Below are positions 37,834-49,575 of a stretch of DNA of 64,000 nucleotides, one piece after another. The notes beneath the pieces are model-generated. The model worked only from the letters and a program-made list of their open reading frames with translations, was not told the origin of the DNA and did not search any database. Position numbers and translations under genes: made by a program. Each line of letters opens with the position of its first letter. Within the stretch, counting starts at the first letter, position 1. The DNA comes from Liquidambar formosana (taxonomy: Eukaryota > Streptophyta > Magnoliopsida > Saxifragales > Altingiaceae): assembly GCA_039720395.1 (NCBI GenBank), contig CM077833.1:28232271-28296270 (forward strand), in the 5' to 3' direction.

Positions 37834-38715
37834 TACACACGTACACATGCGGTCTATTCAATGAAGTTTACTCTATTGCTATCCCCAAAAAAAAAAAAAA
37901 ACAGAAGATTTTATAAGACAACGATTATATGCAACATGTGGAATCCATTGACAACATCATCACATAAGATGACCTTGGATTCCATCTTGTCATCAAGGGG
38001 GAAAAAATGAAAAAAAGTTGTGGAAAAAAAAAATGTTTTATATAATGTTGTTGGTTAGTTGAAAAACAAAAAAGACTAAAATAAGATTTCGTTGTGTGTC
38101 TGGATATAAAATATTTATTTGCTACTAGATGATTTTTTTTTCTTTTTTTTCTTTTTTTGCGCGCATAGACTGCAATTATTTGAAGGGTTAATCAGAATTA
38201 GACATTTAGACATCAAGAAATAAAGTTAAAATATGAGACAGGCCAAAAATGGAACATTCATGAAGTATGCAGTAAGGCCAAAAGATGCTTCTGTGATTTG
38301 ATTTCAGGGAAGCTAACGCATTAAAAAAATAAGGACACAACTTACAAAGACCTCACGTGTACACTTCTTAAGGTTTGCAAGCCGTGTCAACATGAAAATA
38401 AAAAATAAGACGTATTTTAACTATGACATGGTTGATGTGATGTCATAAGTTAATGGGAGTGAAATAAAGTGAGATTGTCAAAATACATTTTAATCTTATA
38501 ATTCTATTTTATTTTGTTTTTTTTGACATATGACACCACGTGATCATGTTACAATTACATGGAAGACTCACTTCATACCATATCAGATGTCATATTTATG
38601 AAGAAAAACAAAACAAAACAAACCAAGTTGATTTGACTCTTAAATTCACTTGCAAAACCATATAAAATGGCTTTTTTTTTACCAATCCTAACATTTGATA
38701 GTACTTAGTCTATGA

Positions 38716-39268
38716 GCTATAAAGCATGAACACAGACACAGACATGGACACGCAATATTGTTATGACACAACATGGATATTTCGACACGGCAATTTTTAA
38801 AAATATTAAGACACGACACGGCGAGGATACGACAATAAATAAATAATTAAATATATATTTATAATTATTTATGCAATTTTTAAATTAAAAAAATTATATA
38901 TACTACGTCTCATCATAAGAGGCATGCACCTCATGATACAAAACCATTATTCTTTAAGGTAAAAATGCTGTGTCCCTAAAATTGTTTATAATAAAGAATT
39001 TTTCAGCTTTTGCAAAAGCACCCATCAATTGTTTATAATAACTTAAATTATCTTTTTCAAAACAATTTAAATTTCTAATTTTTACCCCACCGAGTCCCTT
39101 CCGTGTCCATGCCATGTCCATGCTATATCCAAAATTAATCTATTTTTTTATTTAATGGATACGTACGGAAAGTGTTTGACACGTATCGGAGGCGTGTCGA
39201 AAGAGTGTCTGTGTCCAACACATGTCGGACATGGCCACAACACTTTTCTAGGCGTGTCCGTGCTTCAT
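38716..39268. mobile_element. Non-autonomous Mutator-like element (about 553 bp)
   Basis: The left end reads ATAAAGCATGAACACAGACA and the right end on the other strand reads ATGAAGCACGGACACGCC. Both continue with GACAC-rich words over about 60 bp. AGTCTATGA lies at 38707-38715 and 39269-39277, giving a 9-bp direct repeat of the length made by Mutator-type insertion. The interior is AT-rich with no coding capacity. The superfamily is inferred from the duplication size and long inverted ends. Confidence 0.7.
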
Positions 39269-39750
39269 AGTCTATGAAGGTAGCACAAATGATAAAAATT
39301 GCGAGCAAAAAGCACCGGCCTTAAATCACAACCAGCGAACAGAAACCAATCTAAGGATTCAGAACACCTTTTCATAGTGCATACAGTGATCGATTAGGGC
39401 AAATTGAATTTTAATTGGGAACCAAAAGCAAAGGCACCATAAAAGGGTGGGATGGGGTGGGGTGGGGTGTCGTGGAATTAAATTTATTAAATGACTCAAA
39501 AAACAAAAGGAAAAAGATTCAAAAACGAAGACTCAAGGAGGTCCCCATGGGCTTTGCTACTAGGGTGGGCTGATCTCAAGCAACTCAACATCGTGCAAGT
39601 TTGGATCGATGCTTTGAAGAGTTGAAGGCATATAGGGAAACCGACTTAAAAATGGATGGGCTAACGTTGTGGGCATCAAGCAACCCTAACCCCACGAGCC
39701 CAGCTTAATAAAAGGTTGGGCCCATGAGTATTAGAAGAAAGAATATGGTG

Positions 39751-39889
39751 GAATTACAGATTGATCCGGCTAGGGGCAAATAATTACAGTTAGTTACCTT
39801 TGGTTAAGTTAATAGTCATTTACTAGAAAGTTAGTAGTCCTTTATTTGAACTATAGTTATTTACCTGTAACTCGACCAATCTGTAATTC
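39751..39889. mobile_element. Small inverted-repeat element, copy A
   Basis: GAATTACAGATTGATCC at the left matches GAATTACAGATTGGTCG at the right on the opposite strand, and both continue into CAAATAA and ATAGTT-type sequence. It is related to 42287-42426. No clear target duplication. Confidence 0.6.
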
Positions 39890-40114
39890 GCCTTAAAATA
39901 ATATGATTTTGAAAATTATAAAGAGGAGTGGTTGAATTCATTTCCCCAAATTTACTTACCCAATTAATGTAAAAATTGGGATAGTTAATTAAAATCTTTA
40001 TTAAAAAAGTAACGGTCTATAGGTTGATGCCACGATTACCACATAATTACTACTCCTAGTAAGGAGCTTCCTTCATCAGTAACTCGAGAGGGCTGGCCAT
40101 GGGTAAGGTCCCTT

Positions 40115-43100
40115 TTAATCTCTTGGCTTGAGGATTGCTTGGATTGGATGCAACTTGTGAGAGGTGAGCCCAGAACAATCGACATTTTCTTCCTCTCCAT
40201 CTTTCAATTTCCACTCAAACTCCTGTACAAGTCTACCAATTGCCGTGCAAGATATTAGCATTGCCTGAAGCGAACCGGCACAAACCCTCTTTCCCCCTCC
40301 GAAGGCCATCGTCTTGTACAAATCCATGGAATCATATTTCTCCTCAAGAAATCTCTCAGGCTTCCACTCTTCAGGCCTTTCCCATTGCTTCTTGTCCATG
40401 TTGCATCCATAAATGTTTATTGCAATCTGCACATGCAGCATAATTTCAGAGTCAAAATTGCCCGCGAGAATAATTTTAGACAAGAGGTAATGGCAGGACT
40501 AGTCAACCTCACTTCCAGTAGGAATGGAGTACCCTCCTAACTGGGTATCTTCATGTGCATATCGTAGAGGAATTATTGGAACGGGAGAGTGCTTTCTCAA
40601 AGTTTCATGGAAAACAGCGCTCAAGTATGGTAGCTTTGACAAGTTTTCCTCCTTGATCCTGTCTGACCCACAAACATTTTGTATTTCCCTACAGAGTCGA
40701 TCCTGTTGGATCAAGAGAGGCCATCAAAATCATGGGGTACAAAATCAAATAACAGTGATAAAATGGAGAAATTAGTGATTGAAACAACCTGCCGATTTGG
40801 GTCTTTTGCAATCTCATACATGGCCCACTCTGTTGTGATCGAAGTAGTATCCGATGTCTCAATGATTACCTCCCAAAGCAACATGACTATTTGTTCCTCT
40901 GTTAGTGTTTTTGCTTGAGATAACAATTGGTCGAGATGACAATTAATTTCCTGTTTTAAATTACAGCCAAGTTAAAGTAACTACTAAGCCATTAGAGTTT
41001 TTCCTTAATACAATTTTATTTTTAGAAATATAAAAATTTCACTGGAAGGCAAGGAAAGGCAATTACCTCCCCCATAGCAATTCGTTTCTTCTGCTCCTTG
41101 ATGAGGGCCTTCATCACTGCTTGCCTGCAGAAAGTCATCCGCTGCATTTTCATGTCCATGGTCTTATTGGGAATCCATCTCAGGTATGGAAAGAAATCTC
41201 TCCAATCCACCTCAATTGCACCCTTCATTGGTTCGAGCACTAAAACCTTAAATATCTCCTCTTTTGACAAAGTGGTTGACAATTCCTCCACATAAATGGA
41301 TTCTACCTCCTTTCCTAAAGCCTGAAAATTCCATTGCCGTTTTTCAGAATTCTTTATTTTTTCATATCCCTATCCTAAGAAGGAATAAGACAAATTATGA
41401 GAGTGCAAGTCCCAAGGTTTCAAAATCATAGATTTTGATGATAATAACAGTACCCCAATTCATCCCCCCTCTTGGGTTGGGTTAAAAGAGAATATTCATT
41501 AACCATAAGAAACTACTCACTTCCTTCAACGCTAATCCAAATATTTCAGAGTCGAATAGTTTTCTGAAATTTATAGCTTGAAGAGGACAGCTCTTGACAT
41601 AGGCATGCAATTGATTTGAAATATTTTCTATCATAGTGTCTCTGTGGCATCGGTGTCGCTTCTGAATAATTAACAAAGATTGCATTAACATGTAATCTAG
41701 CAACAAATATAAACCCACCCCCTCCCCCCACCACTGAAAAAAAGATAATAAATAAAAATTCACACACTCAAATTGAAGGAGAAAGATTGTAATAGCAAAC
41801 CTGAGCATTCACTCCCAAAACACTGGCCAGTATATATTGTTTTACCATCTTGTGGAACCCATTGTAGTCACTTGTTGCAACCATGCATTTATCAAAAGTG
41901 AGGATCTTCAATGCTTTTGGTAGCTTTCTTGTTGAGATGGATGAGAATCTGGTCACCATGGCCTGAAACAACACAAAGAAATTGAGAGTTGCAACAATAT
42001 TGCTGTTAATCTTCCGACATCAAAATGAAAACTCTTCCAAGCAGTGAAGAAAATATACCAACATGTACAGAATACAGTGGGATTTTATAACTTTTTAATC
42101 CTAAAGTATATAAACTCTTGAATTAGAAATTAGGTAATCGATATATCACCACTAATTTCATAATGCCCTATTTAGTTGCCAAGAGAGAGGAAATTAATTT
42201 TGAAACTTTTCCACATGTACTCATGCGTTAAATAGCTGAAGTACCATTTTTTTTTTTCTTTTTTTGGTTTTGGGAGGGGGTGGGGGGGAATTATAGATTG
42301 GTCCAGCAACGACAAATAATCATCTTTAGGAATCATTCTTAGTTAAGTTAGTAGTCATTGCTACGAAATTAGTAAACATTTGTACTGAACTATAATTATT
42401 TGCTTGTAACGGGACCCATATGTAACCCCCTCTTTTTGTTTAAAGCATGGTAAGAGTACTTGATAAAGGTTGGCACTTGGCACGCGTCTCATGCATCCCA
42501 ACGCAACTAATTGGGTAAAGGTTGTAAAATCCAAGCACCAGTTAGATTGAAATAAGTTTGAAATGATATTAATTTAGTGCCAATAATCTATAGTCACTCA
42601 TAAATTTCGAGAAATCTCCTAAAAACCCCATAGGTTTTGGTTGGGTTGGGTGCCCCGAGAACTCAATCCAAGCCTAACTCAACCAAAAATTTCGCTCCAA
42701 TCTGGCCTATTGTTGCAGCTAGCCAGGGCGTCCAAAGTTTTTGTCCTAGACTAGATTATAGATGACACAAGAGACCTTTATAGATGTGAAGGGGAATATC
42801 TTGATAGGTTACTAGACAAAGTGGAAATAAAATGGTGCTCCTAGGTCACGAACCAACCTCTTTGGCAACATCGACGGAATTGAGAACAATAACAGTAGAA
42901 GCACCGGTTCTGATGGAATAGATTGGCCCATAAATCTCAGCCCACTTTGTGAATGTCTTGTAAGGTTTCTTCTCTTTCAGTTGCAGCAAATTCCCTATCA
43001 ACGGCAGCCCAGGCACCACTGCAACGTACCCATAGATATATAACACATACTCATACTATAAAATTTGTTCAAGATCAAGAGAGTAATAGAACCTATAAGT

Positions 43101-43733
43101 AGTATCATGTTACTAGTCATTGGATAAAAACCAGGTGAGGGTCACAATCTATAAATTTTATAGTCAAAACATTCTTAAAAAGAAAATATTTGCATGATAG
43201 ACCTTCATTACAACACTTTTTGTATTCTTGTATGGTCATGATTTTGATTTTCATTGCAACAATATAGTGACGGCCTGTTATGGTAGTCAAACTCTTTTCC
43301 AAATACTCCAACACATGCCCAATTCAGCCTTTGATTATGTCAAATGATGTAAATTTGTGAACATTGACAAGAGCATGTGATCTATAGTATTTTGGGAAAT
43401 TTTTTTGTCTCTAAGAATTCTTGACTTACCCAATTACATATTGACATGGTAGATGTATTAATTTCTATACTGTGACTATGTAAACCCAAGAAGAGAGCTC
43501 ATAGAAAGACATGAACTTCAAGGTAGCCTTACCCAGTTACCCTTTGGGAAAAAGAAAAAAAGAAAAAGAAATAGAAGATCAGTAATACCAGGAGGAGGTG
43601 GAAGTTTGGCCAATCCGCCCCTTCGATTAGAGATGAATCCTCTGATAAAGAAGTACACTAACAGTGAAAGACCACCCAGAGCCACGGTGGTAGCAAAAGG
43701 CATTCCTTGGAAATCTTGCTTCATATGAATCAT
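40115..43733 (-). CDS. KO: ent-Kaurene oxidase (CYP701A) copy 3, complete
   Basis: Same reaction and family as copy 2. Eight exons: 43733-43589, 43018-42858, 41962-41801, 41661-41521, 41321-41067, 40950-40789, 40702-40508 and 40426-40115. They give 510 aa with intron phases identical to copy 2. The anchor [20 protein letters not shown], hinge KLPPPP, ETSDTT (319-324), ETLRKH, PERF and [10 protein letters not shown] (haem Cys456) are all present. Two codons fewer than copy 2 at the N-terminus account for the length difference. Substitutions specific to this copy include TSITTEW after helix I, FCRQAVM for FRRQAVM in exon 5, and YSIPTGSE for YYIPAGSE. Intron 2 carries copy B of a small repeat. 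No break was found, so this copy looks functional. Whether it or copy 2 serves gibberellin synthesis cannot be told from sequence. Confidence 0.95.
42287..42426. mobile_element. Small inverted-repeat element, copy B, in intron 2 of kaurene oxidase copy 3
   Basis: GAATTATAGATTGGTCCAGC at the left and the reverse of the ACGGGACCCATATGTAAC end at the right resemble each other. The whole resembles 39751-39889, sharing for example TTAGTTAAGTTAGTAGTCATT-type sequence. It is older and more diverged than copy A. Confidence 0.55.
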
Positions 43734-46700
43734 AGTTATTGATTTTGCGGAGAGATAGAGAAAGAATTTAATGGGCTGTCGATACTTTTTGGTAGATGCA
43801 TAACTTTATATGTAGTTTATACATAGACAAGATATATATAGACAGAGTAATGATGCGATAAAGGAATGTGCTGGCTGTGAGAAGAGGGCACTAGGAAAGG
43901 GACAGAAAGAGGAGAAAAATTTGTATGCAATTGTGACATGGCTAATGTGATGTCACGGGTCAAGAGGAGTGTCAATTGATGTAGTGTAAAAAGTTTTTTT
44001 TTTTTTTTTTTTTAAATTTTATTTCACTAGGCAATTACAAAGACAAAGTTCATGAGATCGAGTGACCTTGAAAAGCAGTGATGAGAGTTGAACTTAAGGC
44101 AAGATGTCGGTCTACCCCTCAAGATTTTGTAAAAAGGTTCAAAGATATATATATACCTTTTTTCTTTGATCATACCTCCTTTCAATTTTTTTTTTTTCCT
44201 TAAAATATAATTCGACATCATCCAACATCTAGGTCATACCAAAGCATTAAATATATCCTTTAATAGTCAATTTAATTCTTTTTTCTTTTTTTTTTTGTTG
44301 CCAAATTAATTGTTTGAACAATATATAGAAGTCTCTTAGCAATGCCTTAGGAAAGAAATTTAGTTTCAATCAAATGATCACATTCATTTGAATGATTTAT
44401 TCTTACCATCTTCCCTTAAATTGCTCCATTCAAAATGGTGGGAATTTTGTTCACGTAATTTTATGAAAAATACAATACAATAAGCCAAATTCCATGGGAC
44501 AACCAAATAGGCCCCGGCTGCAAAGAACAATTTGGAACAATGACAAAAGCATGAAGTTTTTACAAACCTAGATTTATTCACCATGTGGAATCTACAACAC
44601 CACTGCAAAACATATGACCATAAATGCCATCTTGTCCCTTGACTCAACGATAAGAAGGGGGAAAAGAAACGTTTCAGGCAAAATGTGGCGTATTATAAAT
44701 AATTAATGTGCTCTAGGAATGAATTTTCGTTTAACAAAAATAGGATTGCTCATGTATAAATAAACAACTTGTATTAGTAGTCAATTTGTATGACATTGAC
44801 AGTCAATTTGTAGCAACTTGACAAGAAAACTCTTTGTTTGGCATCACAGATGCTTTGCTTCTCCATTCTGTCTCAGGACCAATCAGTACTAAAAAAGAGT
44901 ATATAGAGAGAATTAATTACACAAAACCCTCTTGTGCTCTAAGCTGGTCGATTTTACACAAATCATTGAATTTTAAAACCGAATAAATAATTATTTGAAT
45001 TGTTGAATTGTAACACCTTGCCCCTTTCATTTGCTTGCAATTAGAAAATTTAGTTGAAATAAACCATGTAAGAATCATCTTTCTTTCTTTCTTTTTTTTT
45101 TAAAAAAAAAAAAAAAACAATGTAAGAATCATGTGAAGTCATTAAACCAATTTTATACCTAAACTAATTTTTTATAATTAGTTTGAGCATTAAATTAGCA
45201 TAGTATAAAATCACTTTGACGGAGTGGCCGGGCAAAATATCACAATTCAATAATTTAGGGATTGAATTGCTCAGTTTTGAAGTTCAACAAGGTTTTGAAA
45301 AACTGACCTATAATTCAAGAGTTGTAAGGTAGTTTATCCAAAAGATTATTGAAACCCATTTTATCGTAGGCCTTATTAAAGGCCGTTAAACCCATTGAAC
45401 ATCAGCTTTAGTTTAGCAATTTGGTCGTTCAATTAATTTGATTTCAATCAAAATTTTGAACAATTTCAAAGCCTGTGGCCATGTATCTCTTAAGAAGGCC
45501 ACAATCATTTAAATGAATAAATATTTTGAGGACAAACCGAATTGAGGAGACCTGTTTGGTGAAACCTCAAAATTTTTGCAACGCCTTAATCATGCAGAGA
45601 ATGGCATGAAAAGGAACGAAAAAGAGCAAAACGAGATTGCTAAAAATTACGATAGTTGTCGTTTTGTAATGGAAAGAGAGGGATAGAATATGCCTTCCAA
45701 CAGTCTCAACCCTTGAGACGTATCCACTTGTGGTCCTCTCTCTCTCTCCCTTTCAAATGCTGCTGTGGAAATAAATAATAATTTGGGCACGGGGCTTAGT
45801 GACAAAATTAGGATTTGGTAATCGAATATTTCCACATTTAGAGTAAGATAGGGAATTGAATGACTCAGTGATCTAAGGCATCACTTGGAAACATATTAAG
45901 CGTAGATTCTATTTTGTCTTGCAACTGAAAAAACAGACAAACCCGGAGACACACGAAATGTTTCATGTAAGATGTTTGTAAAGAATAACATATTTCCTTT
46001 TAAGAATATGTACATATATAGCACAATATTCTTCCTGCAGTGGAATTTCTTAATCTCACTGAGTGGGGGGAAAGAGGAAAAACAAAAATCCACATGGGGC
46101 TAGCTATACAATAAATATTGAGTTAATTTGCGGAAACCCCTTTTTCATAAGGGGTATTATACCAATGAATAGTAAAAATAGGGCAAGAGATGTAAATATA
46201 ATTATCTGTTGACTGTTGTCTGTGATCTATTTAGCTCATTTTCAAAGCCGGATGACTTTATTATTCCTCTCCAAGTTGATCATTTTGCAATTTTTTTATT
46301 TTATTTTTATTTTTAGGAGTACATGCCTTAAAAAAATAAAAATAAAATTAAAAAAAGGTGCAAGTGGCATCCTGGGACTGGGACAACATAAACTTTTATT
46401 AAGGAACTGAAAGGAAGGGCCATTGAATCCAAGAGGGAGGCTGCCAAAGCCAACATGGCAGATTGATCCAAAAGGGCAAAAAATTTTAAAAAATAAAATA
46501 AAAATATACTAGTTGCTAAATACGGTTCATTTACGTAGGTAAATTAAACCAAATTACTGAAGAGAGGCTATCCTTCGTCTATAATACAAGACGACATCAC
46601 ACACATCAGGTCCCAAATACAATTCAAATTTCCCATGGATGCACGATTGAGAACGTCTCCGACAAAGGAGGCGTAAATGGCTTGACAAACGCTGCTGATT

Positions 46701-47019
46701 TTCTCCATTCACTCATCCAAAGGAAATAAAATACAATAAACAGAGCAAGTGAACACCAGTAACAGAAAGCTAATTGCAAGCATGATTTGGGTCTGATTAT
46801 CAGATTTACATTGTGCCAGGTCGTGTCCTTTTTTTTTGCTTTACTGAAATAGAAACCTTCCATCAAAGGAGACAGTACAGCAGATCACAATTACATGACA
46901 TGGATTACAAAGCTATGAACTAACAAAAGTGGGTGTGTATGTGTTGTAAGATTGTAAAACTAGTAAAGAGAGTAAAAAAAAAAAAAAAAAAAGGGAGAGC
47001 GAGGTTAAAGATGCGCCGT
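43734..47019. other. Intergenic region, kaurene oxidase copy 3 upstream to LRX 3' end
   Basis: The first few hundred bp is the likely promoter and leader of copy 3; no clear TATA box stood out. At 45650-45815 is the block shared with the upstream regions of copies 1 and 2 (GGGGCTTAGTGACAAAATTA). About 46620-47019 is probably LRX 3' UTR. Otherwise the sequence is AT-rich with homopolymers and no credible gene. Confidence 0.6.
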
Positions 47020-49575
47020 TTAGTATCCTGGGACCATTGGTGGAGGCGGCGACGAATAGTCGAAGCCGAAATGTGGGGGTAAAATGACATCTGGACTTGG
47101 AGGTGGTGGTGAGTTTCTTGGGGGTGGTGGTGGAGATCGAACAGGTGGTGGAGGTGAAAATACTGGTGGTGGTGGCGAGTGAACAGGAGGTGGAGGGGAA
47201 TGGACTGGTGGTGGTGGGGAGTGAACGGGAGGTGGAGGAGAGTGCACTGGAGGTGGCGGGGAATGCACTGGTGGTGGCGGGGAGTAAACGGGAGGTGGAG
47301 GAGAGTGCACTGGAGGTGGCGGGGAATGCACTGGTGGTGGCGGGGAGTAAACGGGAGGTGGAGGAGAGTGCACTGGAGGTGGCGGGGAATGCACTGGTGG
47401 TGGTGGGGAGTGAACGGGAGGTGGAGGAGAGTGCACTGGAGGTGGCGGGGAATGCACTGGTGGTGGTGGAGAGTGCACTGGAGGTGGCGGGGAATGCACT
47501 GGTGGTGGTGGAGAGTGCACTGGAGGTGGCGGGGAATGCACTGGTGGTGGTGGAGAGTGCACTGGAGGTGGCGGGGAATGCACTGGTGGTGGTGGGGAGT
47601 AAACGGGAGGTGGAGGAGAGTGCACTGGAGGTGGCGGGGAATGCACTGGTGGTGGCGGGGAGTAAACGGGAGGTGGAGGAGAGTGCACTGGAGGTGGCGG
47701 GGAATGCACTGGTGGTGGCGGGGAGTAAACGGGAGGTGGAGGAGAGTGCACTGGAGGTGGCGGGGAATGCACTGGTGGTGGCGGGGAGTAAACGGGAGGT
47801 GGAGGAGAGTGCACTGGAGGTGGGGGGGAATGCACTGGTGGTGGCGGGGAGTAAACGGGAGGTGGAGGAGAGTGCACCGGAGGTGGCGGGGAATGCACTG
47901 GTGGTGGTGGAGAGTGCACTGGAGGTGGCGGGGAATGCACTGGTGGTGGTGGAGAGTGCACTGGAGGTGGCGGGGATTGCACTGGTGGTGGTGGGGAGCG
48001 CACTGGAGGTGGTGGTGAATGAACTGGAGGTGGAGGGGAGTGGACCGGTGGTGGTGGTGGAGGCGAGTAGACCGGTGGTGGTGGAGAGTACACAGGTGGT
48101 GGTGGAGGAGAGTGGACTGGAGGTGGAGGGGAGTGGACTGGAGGTGGTGGGGAGTGGACTAGTGGTGGTGGCGGGGGAGGTGAATGTACAGGTGGTGGTG
48201 GTGATGGAACCGTTCTCTGTGCTGAAGGTGGAGGAGGGGGCCTAAACCTTTGAAAAGGAGATTCACCATGAGGATCATCAGGGGGTGGAGGAGCTATTTG
48301 AGGTGGGTTCGAAACCGGCGCTGGTGGCGTTTTTGGAGGGGTAGGAACCGGCTTGGGAGATGGTTTTGGAGATTGTGATGGTGGCGAACCTGTTCCTCCA
48401 CACTTCGACTTACTACAATCAACTGGCTTGCTCACCACTGGAATGCATATTTTTGCCGACTTCTGTCTCGGCCGGTCCGGTAAACAATTGTTCGTGTCAT
48501 CCAATACAATGTCTGCCCTCGAACCCGGTTCGCATCCTTGGGCCTCACCATTGAAATAATTGTAGGAGAATGTGAAATTTGACAAGCTAGGCAACCGGCA
48601 AATGGTCTCAGGAACGAACCCAGTTAACATATTATGGGAAAAATCCAAATGCTCGACTTTTTTAAGGCCATTGAAGCGCTTGGGTAAAATGCCGGTAAAT
48701 GAGTTCGAGCTAACATCAAACACTGCCGCATTTCCTAGCATGCCAATTTCCGTAGGCAAACAGCCACCAAGCTTATTGTTCGTGAAAACAATCTCGTTCA
48801 AAGTGTTCCCCATTTTACCTATCGTGTTTGGAATGCAACCCGTAAATTTATTATTGGCGAAGACAGCGACAGAGACCGGAGAGTTTCCAAGAGTGTCAGG
48901 AATTGTGGATGTGAACCGGTTATCATTCAAGAACAAAGCATCAAGATCCTTATTGAAGAGCTCAGGGGGCAATTCACCCTCAAAATCATTGTACCTAAGA
49001 TCAAGGTACTTAAGTGCAGGTATTGATAGGACGACTGGAGGGAATGGGCCAACGAACCGATTGTTACTCACAGTCGAGCTCATGGAGAAGCGTAAGCCTC
49101 GAGAAACTCTTCGGAATGATCCCACAAAAACGGTTCGAGTTAATGTGGAAGAGAGCAAGATCCGTCATTAGACCCAACTCAACAGGAAGGTACCCGGCAA
49201 TGTCAGCAAGGTTAATATCAACACCAGCAACAACACTCATCGTTGGGTCGTCCAAAGCCGGTGCACAAAAAACCCCATTGTATGCACAAACATTTGCACC
49301 AACCCAATTGCCCGTGGTGTTAAATGGGTCCGAGTATATAGGCACGTTTCCATGCTTGGAGCGCGATGTAGGCCCGTTTAAGCCTGGCATTGGCAAATGT
49401 AACTCTAAGATCAACCTCGAATTCAAAATCTTTTGGCAAGTCATCATTCTCATGAAAGGCTAATAACTGTCGATGGGCGATGAAGGAGGCTTCAGCATCG
49501 GATAGAGCAAAGGAGAATGACTGAGAAAGAAGAGAAGAGGAGGGAGAGGAAGAGGAAGCAGCCTGAGGCCTGCAT
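47020..49575 (-). pseudogene. LRX: Leucine-rich-repeat extensin (LRX) with three +1 frameshifts
   Basis: LRX proteins are secreted wall proteins whose LRR domain binds RALF peptides while the extensin part anchors in the wall. The ATG at 49575 begins a signal peptide (MQASGCFLFLSLLFSS). The family reading continues only if three extra T bases on the coding strand are ignored: at 49511-49509 (before LSDAEASFIAH), at 49340 (between LQAWKRA and IYSDPFNTTGNW) and at 49072 (between LLHELD and VSNNRFVGPFP). The shifts sum to three, so the long 3' part is in the ATG frame. The domains are about ten LRRs, a Cys hinge near KPVDCSKSKCGG, then a SPPPP-rich extensin and the end SSPPPPMVPGY. The nominal length is about 850 aa, intronless. 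As read it would stop early. Either it is a young pseudogene or the bases are assembly errors. The C-terminus resembles vegetative LRX3/4/5. Confidence 0.85.
47140..48215 (-). repeat. Extensin coding repeat, 21-bp unit and 63-bp higher order
   Basis: Heptads of the form PVHSPPP or PVYSPPP (21 bp) are arranged as VHS-VHS-VYS triplets, giving a 63-bp period over much of the block and 42-bp units where the Tyr heptad is lacking. Near-identity between units suggests recent unequal exchange. Tyr in the extensin motif is the residue used for cross-linking. Confidence 0.95.

Larger units (their letters stand above)
34531..40114. other. Region between kaurene oxidase copies 2 and 3
   Basis: Contains a pyrimidine-rich, gene-start-like stretch at 35040-35550 on the plus strand, a 58-bp tandem duplication at 35116, the Mutator-like element at 38716, the small element at 39751 and a TA repeat at 37811-37832. 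A block at 37165-37320 resembles sequence upstream of the other two copies. A poly-C run lies near 37498-37512. No complete gene was seen. Confidence 0.6.

Noticed and set aside
47097..48245. Long plus-strand open frames across the LRX repeat
   Set aside because: They are the antisense reading of the extensin repeat; the periodic GC-rich unit keeps several frames open and the Trp/Arg or Val/Glu-rich products resemble no family.
48572..49171. 199-codon plus-strand frame opposite the LRR region
   Set aside because: It mirrors the LRR coding strand, and only the minus strand shows the recognisable LRR motifs.
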